Source: Acinetobacter calcoaceticus DSM 30006 = CIP 81.8 (GTDB lineage: Bacteria > Pseudomonadota > Gammaproteobacteria > Pseudomonadales > Moraxellaceae). Taken from it: a stretch of 64,000 bases of DNA. Both the position numbers and the translations under genes were made by a program. The notes beneath the pieces are model-generated. The model saw only the letters and a list, made by a program, of their open reading frames with translations, had not been told where the DNA came from and did not search any database. The DNA lies in NCBI RefSeq assembly GCF_000368965.1, contig NZ_KB849780.1:1488145-1552144 (forward strand), given 5' to 3'. The first letter of the stretch is position 1; every line of letters starts with the position of its first letter. Positions 23,384 to 30,854 of this stretch are shown here, one piece after another.

Positions 23384-25522
23384 TTAAGCCGGAACGTGCT
23401 GAGCTATTTTCTCTCGCGACCAAACGCGATGAGCTTTAAGCAAGTTTTTAAGCTTCTCTGAAATATGCTTAAATTCATCTTCTATTAGTGTTCCTTCATC
23501 TGCAACCAAATTAAGTGGGTCAAGTAGGTCAGATTTATTCCCTAAAAAGACGATTGGTTTTAAATGTTTATAGGCTTCTAATATGTAATGACGAGTTACA
23601 CCATCTTGTATCACGGCATTTAAATTATCACCATCGGGAATAATCACCGCATCATAAGCAATTGATGGTTCTGCCATTTGCATGCCATCAGCTGCAATAA
23701 TTTTGTCTTGATGATCTTTAACTGGTGCTAAACTCGGTGCTAATAAATGAACAACAGCCCCTTCCTTAATTGCCCAGTTTTTAATGGTTTCTAATGCATC
23801 AGACTTCACCAGATTATGGATGAGTACGGCTATTTTTCGGCCTTGAATATCGGCTGGCGGGAAAGCGAGCATGGATAACTTAGCCGATTTTTCAACAGAT
23901 TGAGGTTTAAAATCGAGGCTAAGATCAGGTACTTCTATACCTAGATTTGCTCCCACTTGACGTGCTAAATCGAGGTCGATATTCGCCAAAATTTGTTGAA
24001 CCTGACGTTCCCGAATATGTTTTCTTTTTACCTTACTGAGCTCAAAGGTATACGCATCGACCACATGTTTTTGCTCATGAGGTGCAAGGCTCTTGTAGTA
24101 AAGACGAGGCTGAGAAAAATGATCGGAAAAAGATTCACTTCTTTCACGAATCTTTTGACCACTCACTCTTTCATAGTAACTTTCAAATCCACCATTTTCT
24201 GCCGCTGGAGGTGTCTCAACTGGCCAGTTCCCATCAATTGAATTTGGTTGATAAGAAGCTTGCCCTTTATGAATAGTATGCTGATGAATACCATCGCGTT
24301 GATTGTTATGGAATGGGCATACAGGTTTATTAATTGGTATTTGATGGAAATTCGGTCCGCCTAAACGACTTAACTGTGTATCGGTATATGAAAATAGTCG
24401 TGCCTGTAATAGCGGATCATTCGTAAAATCAATACCCGGTACAATATGCCCTGGACAGAAAGCAACCTGCTCTGTTTCAGCAAAGAAATTATCAACATTT
24501 CGATTTAAAACAAAACGGCCAATAGGTGTGACAGGAACTAATTCTTCAGGAATAATTTTTGTTGGGTCAAGTAAGTCGAAATCGAACTTCATTTCATCTT
24601 TTTCTGCAACAATTTGCACCCCTAATTCCCATTCAGGATACACGCCTTTCTCAATAGCTTCGTAAAGATCTCGACGATGGAAATCAGGATCTTTACCTGC
24701 AAGTTTTTGTGCCTCATCCCAAACCAGAGCGCTTAAGCCTTGTTTAGGGGTCCAGTGAAACTTAACAAAATGAGCTTTACCTTCAGCATTAATTAAACGG
24801 AAGGTATGCACACCAAAGCCTTGAATTGAACGTAAATTACGAGGAATAGCCCGATCGGACATCGCCCAAATCACGGCATGCGCGGACTCTGGTACTAAAG
24901 ACACAAAGTCCCAAAATGTATCATGCGCACTCGCTCCAGTAGGCATTTCAGTATCTGGTTCAGGTTTTACCGCATGTACAAAATCAGGGAACTTAATACC
25001 ATCTTGCACAAAGAAAACTGGAGCATTATTGCCGACCAAATCGAAGTTGCCTTCTTGCGTATAAAATTTAATAGCAAATCCACGTATATCACGAACGGTG
25101 TCGGCTGAACCACGTGGCCCTTGTACAGTCGAGAAACGTACAAAAATTGGAGTTTGAAGAGATGGATCCGTCAAAAAACCCGCTTTCGTTAGACGCTCAT
25201 TGCCTTCATAAGCCTGAAAATAACCATGAGCTCCTACGCCACGAGCATGCACAATACGCTCTGGAATTCGTTCATGGTCAAAATGGGTAATCTTTTCTCG
25301 TAAGATAAAATCTTCTAATAACGTTGATCCGCGCGTTCCTGCTTTCAGACTATTTTGGTTATCAGCAATTTTAACCCCCTGATTTGTGGTTAAAGCCTGA
25401 TTTGTAGCATCATCTCTTACTGTATCTAACTGTTCAGTTTTTTGAGTGGTATTGGCTTTGTTTGCCTCATCAGCACCAGCCATTTCACTTGTTTTATTTG
25501 TTAATTTAACGTTATCAGTCAT
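23384..25522 (-). CDS. katE: Catalase HPII, large-subunit monofunctional haem catalase
   Basis: A 712-residue clade 2 catalase that decomposes hydrogen peroxide. The active-site His is H92 in [18 protein letters not shown], the Asn lies in [15 protein letters not shown] (about 165-166) and the proximal haem Tyr is in [18 protein letters not shown]. The C-terminal flavodoxin-like domain typical of HPII starts near residue 565 ([14 protein letters not shown]) and includes VVIPDGDNL. A hydrophilic N-terminal extension of about 65 residues is normal for the class. It is a stationary-phase/stress catalase in relatives. A haem-oxygenase-like gene lies 55 bases upstream on the same strand, so both may share a transcript. 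Confidence 0.96.
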   Translation of the reverse strand: MTDNVKLTNKTSEMAGADEANKANTTQKTEQLDTVRDDATNQALTTNQGVKIADNQNSLKAGTRGSTLLEDFILREKITHFDHERIPERIVHARGVGAHGYFQAYEGNERLTKAGFLTDPSLQTPIFVRFSTVQGPRGSADTVRDIRGFAIKFYTQEGNFDLVGNNAPVFFVQDGIKFPDFVHAVKPEPDTEMPTGASAHDTFWDFVSLVPESAHAVIWAMSDRAIPRNLRSIQGFGVHTFRLINAEGKAHFVKFHWTPKQGLSALVWDEAQKLAGKDPDFHRRDLYEAIEKGVYPEWELGVQIVAEKDEMKFDFDLLDPTKIIPEELVPVTPIGRFVLNRNVDNFFAETEQVAFCPGHIVPGIDFTNDPLLQARLFSYTDTQLSRLGGPNFHQIPINKPVCPFHNNQRDGIHQHTIHKGQASYQPNSIDGNWPVETPPAAENGGFESYYERVSGQKIRERSESFSDHFSQPRLYYKSLAPHEQKHVVDAYTFELSKVKRKHIRERQVQQILANIDLDLARQVGANLGIEVPDLSLDFKPQSVEKSAKLSMLAFPPADIQGRKIAVLIHNLVKSDALETIKNWAIKEGAVVHLLAPSLAPVKDHQDKIIAADGMQMAEPSIAYDAVIIPDGDNLNAVIQDGVTRHYILEAYKHLKPIVFLGNKSDLLDPLNLVADEGTLIEDEFKHISEKLKNLLKAHRVWSREKIAQHVPA

Positions 25523-25577
25523 GTTTATTACCTATGTTTTAAAGTTAAACCTTGGGTGAAGTAGAAAAATTAAAGAG

Positions 25578-26996
25578 CTAGTTTTTGTTAAAAGAATTTA
25601 AATATGGGAAAAGGAGTTCAACATATTTACGTGTGCTCCAAAGTCCAATACTTTTATGATGTGAATCTGGCCCCAGAAACGGAGTCAGCTTGCATATTTT
25701 TATGGCAAGATCATGTGATTTCTGCACGCGCTCTTGCAATGCATCAAGCTCGCCATCAGAGATATAGCTAAATAAATAATCTTGAATACGCTGGCTAGTA
25801 TTTAATGCTCTGCTATATGCCAAGAAATTAGAAGAATGATCATTGCCCGCAATCCAGTCATGAATGATCTGACGCTCTACAGGGTTAAATACCCCATACA
25901 TTTTTCCATTTTCATCATTAATTAATCTCCAGAAAATACTCTGTTCAGGGTCAGCATTAAATTTAATCCACTTATTTTCAATTAAATGAGATAGCAGCCC
26001 CTCAACATCGTCTGGGTTAGATAACCATTGATTAATCGTTTTGCACCCGAAATCTCTAGTTTCGTTATGAATTAACTGCCCAACCAATGCCTTTCTCTTT
26101 AAAATTTTAAGAACAAAATCTTCAAGATTTAAATTTTTTATAATGCTAGAAGAGCCTACGCCATGATTGTTTAGCGCAAAACCACGTTTTAATTTATTTA
26201 GAAAAAGTTCTTTATCTCTATATTTATCATAAATATTTTCTATAACTTTAATCGCTTTATTTGCATGTCCATTATCAATGTTATCAATAGTAATGTGCAG
26301 ATTGAAGTACTTAGAATCGATGCCAAGCTCTGCAAGCTCATAATTGCTAATAAGTAGATGAAGTGGCAGTTGCTCATAGCCTAAATTAAAGCCCACAATC
26401 TCTGGAATAAACTCAGGTGGAGCATAACCAAGCGCCAACTGAATCACAGCATTATGGTAATATTCATCTGCTAAAAGCAGCTCAAAGCTATTGAGTCCCA
26501 AACTACGTAGCAAGTCATCATAAATACATACATGATTTGCCTTAGGCTCACCTAACCCAAGCTCTTCCAAATAGGTAATAATAAGATCGTGGAAAACTGG
26601 GTCATTCCAATAGTGAACACAACTATATAGCCATGCACCATCTACTTTTTTGGTTGGAGAAACTTTAATTAAAAATTCAAACGCCTGACCGACATTATTA
26701 AAGTACTCTCTCTCACCTCCGCTTTGTCTGCGGTTTAAATAAGACTGAAATACCTCACAATTTTCTTTATTATTGTTCTCACACCATGCTTTAACCATAT
26801 TTATATTTGAAGGGAAATCAATTTCATTTTGATCTATTTTATCTATTTCTTTAGTTAGAAAATCGCTTGCTTTCTTTTCTTTTTCAAAACTAGAAATATC
26901 AGGATCAAGGAAAAAAACAAATAATTCGTAATAGTTCTGTTGATTATCTTGCAATAGGTCTAATAATCTTTCTTTCACTACAACAGGCATTTCCAT
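25578..26996 (-). CDS. Haem-oxygenase-like diiron (HDO-type) iron-containing redox protein
   Basis: A 472-residue protein of the iron-containing redox enzyme family (Haem_oxygenas_2-like). The central part carries the ligand pattern expected for a haem-oxygenase-fold di-iron oxidase: acidic residues in YLEELGLGE (about E144/E145), H155, E208 in GFNLGYEQLP, H234 with D238/D241 and H244 in FNLHITIDNIDNGH. A further C-terminal region of about 200 residues (NQWLSNPDDVEGLLSHLIEN; RLINDENGKMYGVFNPVERQ) is not recognised. Relatives with this fold oxidise small amines, fatty acids or amino acids; the substrate here is unknown. Adjacent katE on the same strand suggests a peroxide- or stress-linked role (inference). 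Confidence 0.8.
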   Translation of the reverse strand: MEMPVVVKERLLDLLQDNQQNYYELFVFFLDPDISSFEKEKKASDFLTKEIDKIDQNEIDFPSNINMVKAWCENNNKENCEVFQSYLNRRQSGGEREYFNNVGQAFEFLIKVSPTKKVDGAWLYSCVHYWNDPVFHDLIITYLEELGLGEPKANHVCIYDDLLRSLGLNSFELLLADEYYHNAVIQLALGYAPPEFIPEIVGFNLGYEQLPLHLLISNYELAELGIDSKYFNLHITIDNIDNGHANKAIKVIENIYDKYRDKELFLNKLKRGFALNNHGVGSSSIIKNLNLEDFVLKILKRKALVGQLIHNETRDFGCKTINQWLSNPDDVEGLLSHLIENKWIKFNADPEQSIFWRLINDENGKMYGVFNPVERQIIHDWIAGNDHSSNFLAYSRALNTSQRIQDYLFSYISDGELDALQERVQKSHDLAIKICKLTPFLGPDSHHKSIGLWSTRKYVELLFPYLNSFNKN

Positions 26997-27303
26997 TCTC
27001 CTTTTGTGAGATATAAACTACCATACTTTAATCAAATTATAATCCCAGTATTGCTTTGTTATATTGCGTTATTAAAAATAATTGTTTTCCCACAAATCTT
27101 TAAAATTCAGAAACATAACTTCTCACACAAAATTACATTCTCATCTTTAGAATAATTTAACTCCCTGTTTCTATAAAAAATATATAAATTTTAAATTTTT
27201 ATTACATTAAGTTACCTTTAAAATTATAAAGATTAAAAAATTAACATAAAGTAATTAAAAATAATTTTATAACTAATTTAAAAACAATTGAAAGGAGAAA
27301 AAA
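26997..27303. other. AT-rich divergent intergenic region
   Basis: About 300 bases with very low GC between two divergent genes. It must carry promoters for the HDO-type gene and the CinA-like gene; the latter has a clear AAAGGAG ribosome site. I see no gene or stable hairpin in it. Confidence 0.6.
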
Positions 27304-27801
27304 ATGTTTAATTCATGCTGTAAATTATTAGCACAAGAAAAAGTTAAAATTGCATTTTTTGAGAGTGCTTCTGCGGGTTATTTAGCTTACCGCTTTTCTT
27401 TAAGCCCCTATTCCGGCGACATACTTATTGGAAGTTTAGTCAGCTATGACTTACGGGTTAAAGAAAATACCCTTCACATTTCTTCGGAACTTATTGAAAA
27501 ATATACACCTGAATCCATGCAAGTCACTGTAGAGATGATCAAAAAAGGGAAAGACCTTATAAAGGCAGATCTTTATGTTGCTTGCACGGGATTATTAAAA
27601 AAAGGTGGATCAGAAACAAAAGAAAAACCGGTAGGTACCTTCTTTTATTCTATTTATTATAAAAATAATTTTTATAATTTCCGTCGTATATTTAAGGGCC
27701 TTCCCTACATTAAGCTAAGACAACTTGTTTATTACATTACTCAAGATATAGAATTCATAATATTAGATAATAAAAAAGATAATCTCACTAATAAAAAATA
27801 A
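27304..27801 (+). CDS. Degenerate CinA C-terminal domain (PncC-like) protein
   Basis: A 165-residue stand-alone relative of the CinA C-terminal/nicotinamide mononucleotide deamidase domain. Recognisable pieces are IAFFESASAGYLAYRFSLSP (in place of the usual ESCTGG motif), GSLVSYDLRVKENTLHI and DLYVACTGLL followed by PVGTFFYSIY. The family Ser in ES is kept but the following Cys-Thr-Gly-Gly is replaced by Ala-Ser-Ala-Gly, so activity is doubtful. The C-terminus is Lys/Asn-rich. The gene is AT-rich with a strong ribosome site (AAAGGAG). Its position between stress genes suggests a stress-induced accessory copy rather than the housekeeping PncC. Confidence 0.75.
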   Translation: MFNSCCKLLAQEKVKIAFFESASAGYLAYRFSLSPYSGDILIGSLVSYDLRVKENTLHISSELIEKYTPESMQVTVEMIKKGKDLIKADLYVACTGLLKKGGSETKEKPVGTFFYSIYYKNNFYNFRRIFKGLPYIKLRQLVYYITQDIEFIILDNKKDNLTNKK

Positions 27802-28006
27802 CAAATACATATTTAGAAATGATCATAGTGTTTCTTTAACACCAATGTACTTAAATGTAATTTTATCCATCTTCATATTAATTATGTTTATCGATAAAAT
27901 CTTCATTATATAAAAATCAAGGTTTTAATTAGTTTCTAAAGTTACAGTTAAATATAGGGTAACACCCTTAGACTTCACATTTAAAATTTTCGTGTTTAAA
28001 TAAACC

Positions 28007-28025
28007 TATCTGAAGCTCTCAGATA
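28007..28025 (+). other. Hairpin in the leader of the Gln/Asn-rich gene
   Basis: Perfect 7-bp stem TATCTGA/TCAGATA with a 5-base loop, 36 bases before the start codon of the next gene. It could be part of its 5' leader or a weak terminator of the CinA-like gene; no T-run follows. Confidence 0.4.
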
Positions 28026-28060
28026 AAACACACATCATAAATGATATGAGGTAATTAAAG

Positions 28061-28291
28061 ATGAGCACTACTAATAATCAAAGCAATCAACCTAATAATC
28101 AGCAGCAACAACAGCAGCAAAATGACAACCGTAATAACCAGCAACAGCCAAATGGCAACCAACAGCAAAAAGATCAACAGCAACAAAACAATCAGCAACA
28201 ACAGCAAAATGACAACCGCCGCCAACAACAAGGCTCTAATCAAAAAGATCCTAGTCAACAAAACTCAAATAACAATAATCAGCAACGTTAA
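28061..28291 (+). CDS. Gln/Asn-rich low-complexity small protein (hydrophilin-like)
   Basis: A 76-residue protein made almost wholly of Gln, Asn, Ser, Asp, Pro and Arg, with several runs of five to seven Gln separated by NDNR motifs (QNDNRNNQQQ and QNDNRRQQQG). No hydrophobic residue beyond the start region, so it cannot fold and is not membrane bound. TGAGG lies about 10 bases before the ATG. The composition is that of hydrophilins and desiccation-tolerance proteins (A. baumannii has known disordered hydrophilins, DtpA and DtpB); I cannot say it is either of them. A coding role is supported by the ribosome site, the biased but in-frame composition and the stress-gene context. Confidence 0.65.
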   Translation: MSTTNNQSNQPNNQQQQQQQNDNRNNQQQPNGNQQQKDQQQQNNQQQQQNDNRRQQQGSNQKDPSQQNSNNNNQQR

Positions 28292-28335
28292 TTCATTGCC
28301 GATTTAATTGTCATTTGATGCGGTCTTCATTTTAT

Positions 28336-28361
28336 TTAGGAAGGTGCCTTCACCTTCCTAA
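28336..28361. terminator. Strong hairpin after the Gln/Asn-rich gene
   Basis: Perfect 11-bp stem TTAGGAAGGTG/CACCTTCCTAA with a CCTT loop. There is no clear T-run, so it may act as an mRNA-stabilising or processing hairpin between two co-directional stress genes as readily as a terminator. Confidence 0.55.
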
Positions 28362-28405
28362 ATTCAACATAAGCATAAAATTTAATAATAGATGAGGAAA
28401 AACTG

Positions 28406-28723
28406 ATGACAGATCAAAATAGCGATCACGCACGACTGCCAGCTGGCGACCATAACTATTCTGATACTTATTGGCGCGAAAGTTACGTTACTCGTCCTTA
28501 TTATCAAGAAGCTCAGCTTACTACTCCAGATCTAGATTATGATCGAGATTTCTCGACAGCCTATGAATTAGGTCATCGTGCCCGTACCGAATCTGAAGAA
28601 GGTGCTCAATTTGAAGATGTTGAAGGTAGCCTTCAACAAAAATGGGAAGAGCTGAAAGCTGAATCCCGCTTAAAATGGGAACATGCTAAACAGGCAATTA
28701 AAGATGCATGGAACGATAGATAG
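28406..28723 (+). CDS. Small acidic YWRE-type stress-associated protein
   Basis: A 105-residue soluble protein with the layout of a widespread, uncharacterised proteobacterial family: N-terminal DTYWRESYVTRPYY, a middle YELGHRARTESEEGAQFEDVE and a C-terminal amphipathic helix pair WEELKAESRLKWEHAKQAI with a final KDAWNDR. The C-terminus recalls CsbD-like stress proteins. Members are often seen beside osmotic or general stress genes. It has its own terminator; the ribosome site is GAGG 9 bases upstream of ATG. Function unknown. Confidence 0.8.
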   Translation: MTDQNSDHARLPAGDHNYSDTYWRESYVTRPYYQEAQLTTPDLDYDRDFSTAYELGHRARTESEEGAQFEDVEGSLQQKWEELKAESRLKWEHAKQAIKDAWNDR

Positions 28724-28765
28724 TATTTGAATGTAGTATCTTCTATTTATTAATTTAAAAAATAT

Positions 28766-28805
28766 GAGCTTATTTCCTATTGGCCCTCGGAAATAAGCTC
28801 TTTTT
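28766..28805 (+). terminator. Terminator of the YWRE-type gene
   Basis: Perfect 12-bp stem GAGCTTATTTCC/GGAAATAAGCTC with an 11-base loop, then TTTTT. Confidence 0.92.
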
Positions 28806-28818
28806 ATACGCCCCCTAT

Positions 28819-29247
28819 TTAACTTTCATTTTTCTTAAAATATTCAATAATTTCTTCTCCGTTATTTATAGGAGTTGCTGAAGAAGGCAAGGTTTCATCG
28901 TAAGCATAGTTAGGTAAAGCAACCTTAGCTCGGATTGGTGGTAATTTTTCTTGTCCACCCGTGGTAATTCGTTCAATAAAACCTGCAAGCCACAATACAA
29001 ATTCTTGAGTATTTTTACTTTTAGGAATAATACTTAAATCCAATTTAATTTTAGATTCCTGCAAAGGTTTAATCAGTAATTCAGCAAAATCAATATAATT
29101 GTATAAAAGCTTCAGATTTGTCCCCTTAATTTCATGTCTGAGTTCAATCATCAAATTGTTAAGATCTTCCATAGGCTCATCTGTAAAGCCTTTTTTTTCT
29201 TTAACATTTTGATATATTTTCTCAGCTATTCTTAAATACTGGGGCAT
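28819..29247 (-). CDS. Hypothetical protein, 142 residues
   Basis: I do not recognise this protein. It is soluble, mostly helical in appearance (IAEKIYQNVKEKKGF, LNNLMIELRHEIKGTNLKLL, LLIKPLQESKIKLDLSIIP) with a C-terminal Pro/acidic tail (PNYAYDETLP). No signal peptide or metal motif is visible. It is convergent with the YWRE-type gene, and its ribosome site is GGTAAGGA a few bases before the ATG. Its low GC is like that of the surrounding stretch. Confidence 0.6.
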   Translation of the reverse strand: MPQYLRIAEKIYQNVKEKKGFTDEPMEDLNNLMIELRHEIKGTNLKLLYNYIDFAELLIKPLQESKIKLDLSIIPKSKNTQEFVLWLAGFIERITTGGQEKLPPIRAKVALPNYAYDETLPSSATPINNGEEIIEYFKKNES

Positions 29248-29471
29248 ATCCTTACCTTTATAAAATTGTCATCGCTACAATGAATTTTGGATGAATATAA
29301 GTAATTTATTGTGTGTATTTTATTAATTTTTTGAAACTATAACTCACCCTAGAAACAATTCAGTAACAACAAATTTATAGAAAGACAATAACCTACTAAT
29401 TTACTGATTAATTTTATATTTTCATATAATTATCATTTTTATTATGTTACATATTTTATAGAAAATAACGA

Positions 29472-29495
29472 TAAGAAAACTCACCTAAAAGTGAG
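29472..29495 (-). terminator. Weak terminator of the 47-residue lipoprotein gene
   Basis: Short stem CTCAC/GTGAG with a 6-base loop, followed on the minus strand by TTTTCTT, just after the lipoprotein stop codon. Confidence 0.5.
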
Positions 29496-29513
29496 CTTTC
29501 TTAGAAAAAATAC

Positions 29514-29657
29514 TTATGAATTTTTATCAATTTGGTGAGGAGTAGTTGGATCATTAGCACCATGAGTTCCATCATCGCTTGAATTTCGATCTTGGCAAGC
29601 GCTCATACCTATTGCGATTGTAACAACCATGCTAACTGCACAAAAAATTCTTAACAT
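29514..29657 (-). CDS. Very small lipoprotein (47 residues)
   Basis: The frame encodes a signal peptide (MLRIFCAVSMVVTIAIGMSAC) ending in a good lipobox, MSAC with C21 as the lipidated residue, then a 26-residue hydrophilic tail rich in Asp, Ser, Asn and Thr (QDRNSSDDGTHGANDPTTP). A ribosome site GGGTGA precedes the ATG. Similar entericidin-like or spacer lipoproteins of this size exist, but I do not recognise the family. The signal-peptide logic and lipobox make it credible despite its length. Confidence 0.6.
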   Translation of the reverse strand: MLRIFCAVSMVVTIAIGMSACQDRNSSDDGTHGANDPTTPHQIDKNS

Positions 29658-29692
29658 TGAGGTCACCCTTATAAATTTTAAGATGTTGGCTT

Positions 29693-29848
29693 ATGAATAA
29701 CATTATCTTATGTTGGCCTACCGCTGTGGTTCTCTTAACTTTTGTAGGTTATGCAAGCTTTTGTAAAATCAAAATTAAACAAATGATTAAAAATACCATT
29801 CTTGCAATTGATATTTTAATTAAATTTTGGCATAAGCTAATTATTTAA
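29693..29848 (+). CDS. Possible small membrane protein (51 residues)
   Basis: An ATG-started frame with one clear hydrophobic segment (PTAVVLLTFVGYASF) followed by a basic stretch (KIKIKQMIK) and a second hydrophobic helix. It is divergent from the small lipoprotein with only 35 bases between starts, too little for two independent promoters, and no good ribosome site is seen. It may be a chance frame in AT-rich DNA. Confidence 0.3.
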   Translation: MNNIILCWPTAVVLLTFVGYASFCKIKIKQMIKNTILAIDILIKFWHKLII

Positions 29849-30096
29849 GATTGCCATACTCATAAAAGTAAAATTGCTCATCCTTTCTGAGTTTATGTCT
29901 TATTAAGCCAATGATTGCAAACAATATATAAATAAACAATTAATAAATCTTTGATATATAAACATTAAAACTCAATTGTCGAAATTAGCTTTAATAATTA
30001 TTCAATTGTTTAAATTCTAAATAACTTGTTATTTTATTAATGAAAATTTAAAAATATTAATATTTGTTTATATAAACCAATCTTTTATTTTTGCAA

Positions 30097-30125
30097 TTGA
30101 CCCGCTTTAAGGCTCAGCTTATGAT
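30097..30125 (+). promoter_or_regulatory. Near-consensus sigma-70 promoter of the structured RNA
   Basis: TTGACC at 30097-30102, a 17-base spacer and TATGAT at 30120-30125, followed by a GC-rich discriminator (GCTCCGG). This predicts a start at about 30131, exactly at the first stem of the RNA below. It is the best promoter match noticed in the window. Confidence 0.7.
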
Positions 30126-30130
30126 GCTCC

Positions 30131-30285
30131 GGCTGACCTATTTTGTCAGTCGGTTTTAGCAGATCGTCTACCTAAGTGCACTAAAAACAAGTTTTTTGGT
30201 GTGGAGCCCCTCGTGCCTTTGACGGAGGAACGGGAGTGGGACACCTTCGGGTGTGCTGGTTTCTTAGGTATCAGTCTGCTAACCC
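30131..30285 (+). ncRNA. Candidate structured RNA (small RNA or leader)
   Basis: A GC-richer island within very AT-rich, gene-free DNA (about 500 bases without a clear gene). It can fold as: hairpin P1, GGCTGAC (30131-30137) with GTCAGTC (30145-30151); a long closing helix of two parts, TTAGCAGA (30156-30163) with TCTGCTAA (30275-30282) and TACCTAAG (30169-30176) with CTTAGGTA (30263-30270); and inside it a hairpin CACTAAAAAC/GTTTTTTGGTG (30179-30201), a middle GC-rich hairpin region around CCCCTCGTGCC and ACGGGAGTGGG, and ACACC-TTCG-GGTGT (30241-30254). All helices but one are exact or near-exact complements. I found no close resemblance to 6S, tmRNA, RNase P or SRP RNA. No terminator was found right after it, so it may be a leader for the small ORF downstream. 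Confidence 0.7.
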
Positions 30286-30352
30286 TCTTTCGTTTCACCA
30301 CCATAATTAATAGCAGTGATTGGGCACAACTTCTTTTATCAAGGAGTCTCTA

Positions 30353-30502
30353 ATGACTATTATTTTATATCATTTTATTTTTATTACTCTTCATTATCTT
30401 ATTGTTCAGCTTAAAACACGTTTAAAGAATTCTTCCCATCTTTTTACCTATCCCTACTTTTATCTTTTTAGGGAAAAGATCTCAACATTTAACGCCAGTT
30501 AA
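30353..30502 (+). CDS. Small hydrophobic protein (49 residues) downstream of the structured RNA
   Basis: ATG-started frame preceded by a good ribosome site, CAAGGAGTCTCTA. The first 20 residues are hydrophobic and aromatic (TIILYHFIFITLHYLIVQ), followed by a basic tail (KTRLKNSSH, YFYLFREK). It could be a small membrane protein or a type I toxin-like peptide, or a leader peptide; nothing is recognised. The next gene begins 57 bases further on the same strand. Confidence 0.45.
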   Translation: MTIILYHFIFITLHYLIVQLKTRLKNSSHLFTYPYFYLFREKISTFNAS

Positions 30503-30559
30503 AGATGAGCGCATCTATAAGCATAACTTAACGATAACAACAACCAACGAAGAGCAATA

Positions 30560-30853
30560 ATGATGTTTTTTTCATATCGTATTGTTTTAGTGTGCACTCT
30601 ATTAATAATTTCTATAAGTTTATTAGGGTGCAGACCTATCAGTAAAAACGAATTCAATACTCATTGTGTGTGGTCAGGCCATGCGCTCTCACAATGCAAT
30701 TGTATTTATAACGCTTTAGAAGAACATTATTCGCCACAATTTGTAGAAGATCTAGAAAAAGTAAGCTTACAAAATATTGATGCGAACATGAACTTTGTGG
30801 AAACAATGAATGAAACAATTCACCAATGTCAGTTAAGTGCAAGAAAAGACTAA
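30560..30853 (+). CDS. Small Cys-containing lipoprotein
   Basis: A 97-residue predicted lipoprotein: signal peptide with lipobox SLLGC (C24), then a mature part with four Cys residues (C36, C46, C48, C90) that could form disulfides in the periplasm, and a helical middle EEHYSPQFVEDLEK. No family recognised. The stop codon lies one base from the end of the convergent LysR gene. A second ATG three bases downstream is an equally good start. Confidence 0.7.
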   Translation: MMFFSYRIVLVCTLLIISISLLGCRPISKNEFNTHCVWSGHALSQCNCIYNALEEHYSPQFVEDLEKVSLQNIDANMNFVETMNETIHQCQLSARKD

Positions 30854-30854
30854 A

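Noticed and set aside
28055..28261. Minus-strand Leu/Ile/Val-rich frame opposite the Gln/Asn-rich gene
   Set aside because: It is the complement of CAA/CAG/AAT repeats; poly-Leu arises mechanically and no ribosome site is present.
28061..28291. CRISPR array
   Set aside because: The repetition is of CAA/CAG codons in one frame, not of regular repeat-spacer units.
30131..30285. 6S RNA, RNase P, tmRNA or retron RNA
   Set aside because: No conserved core of those RNAs is visible, size and fold differ (multi-hairpin inside a closing helix), and no reverse transcriptase gene is nearby.
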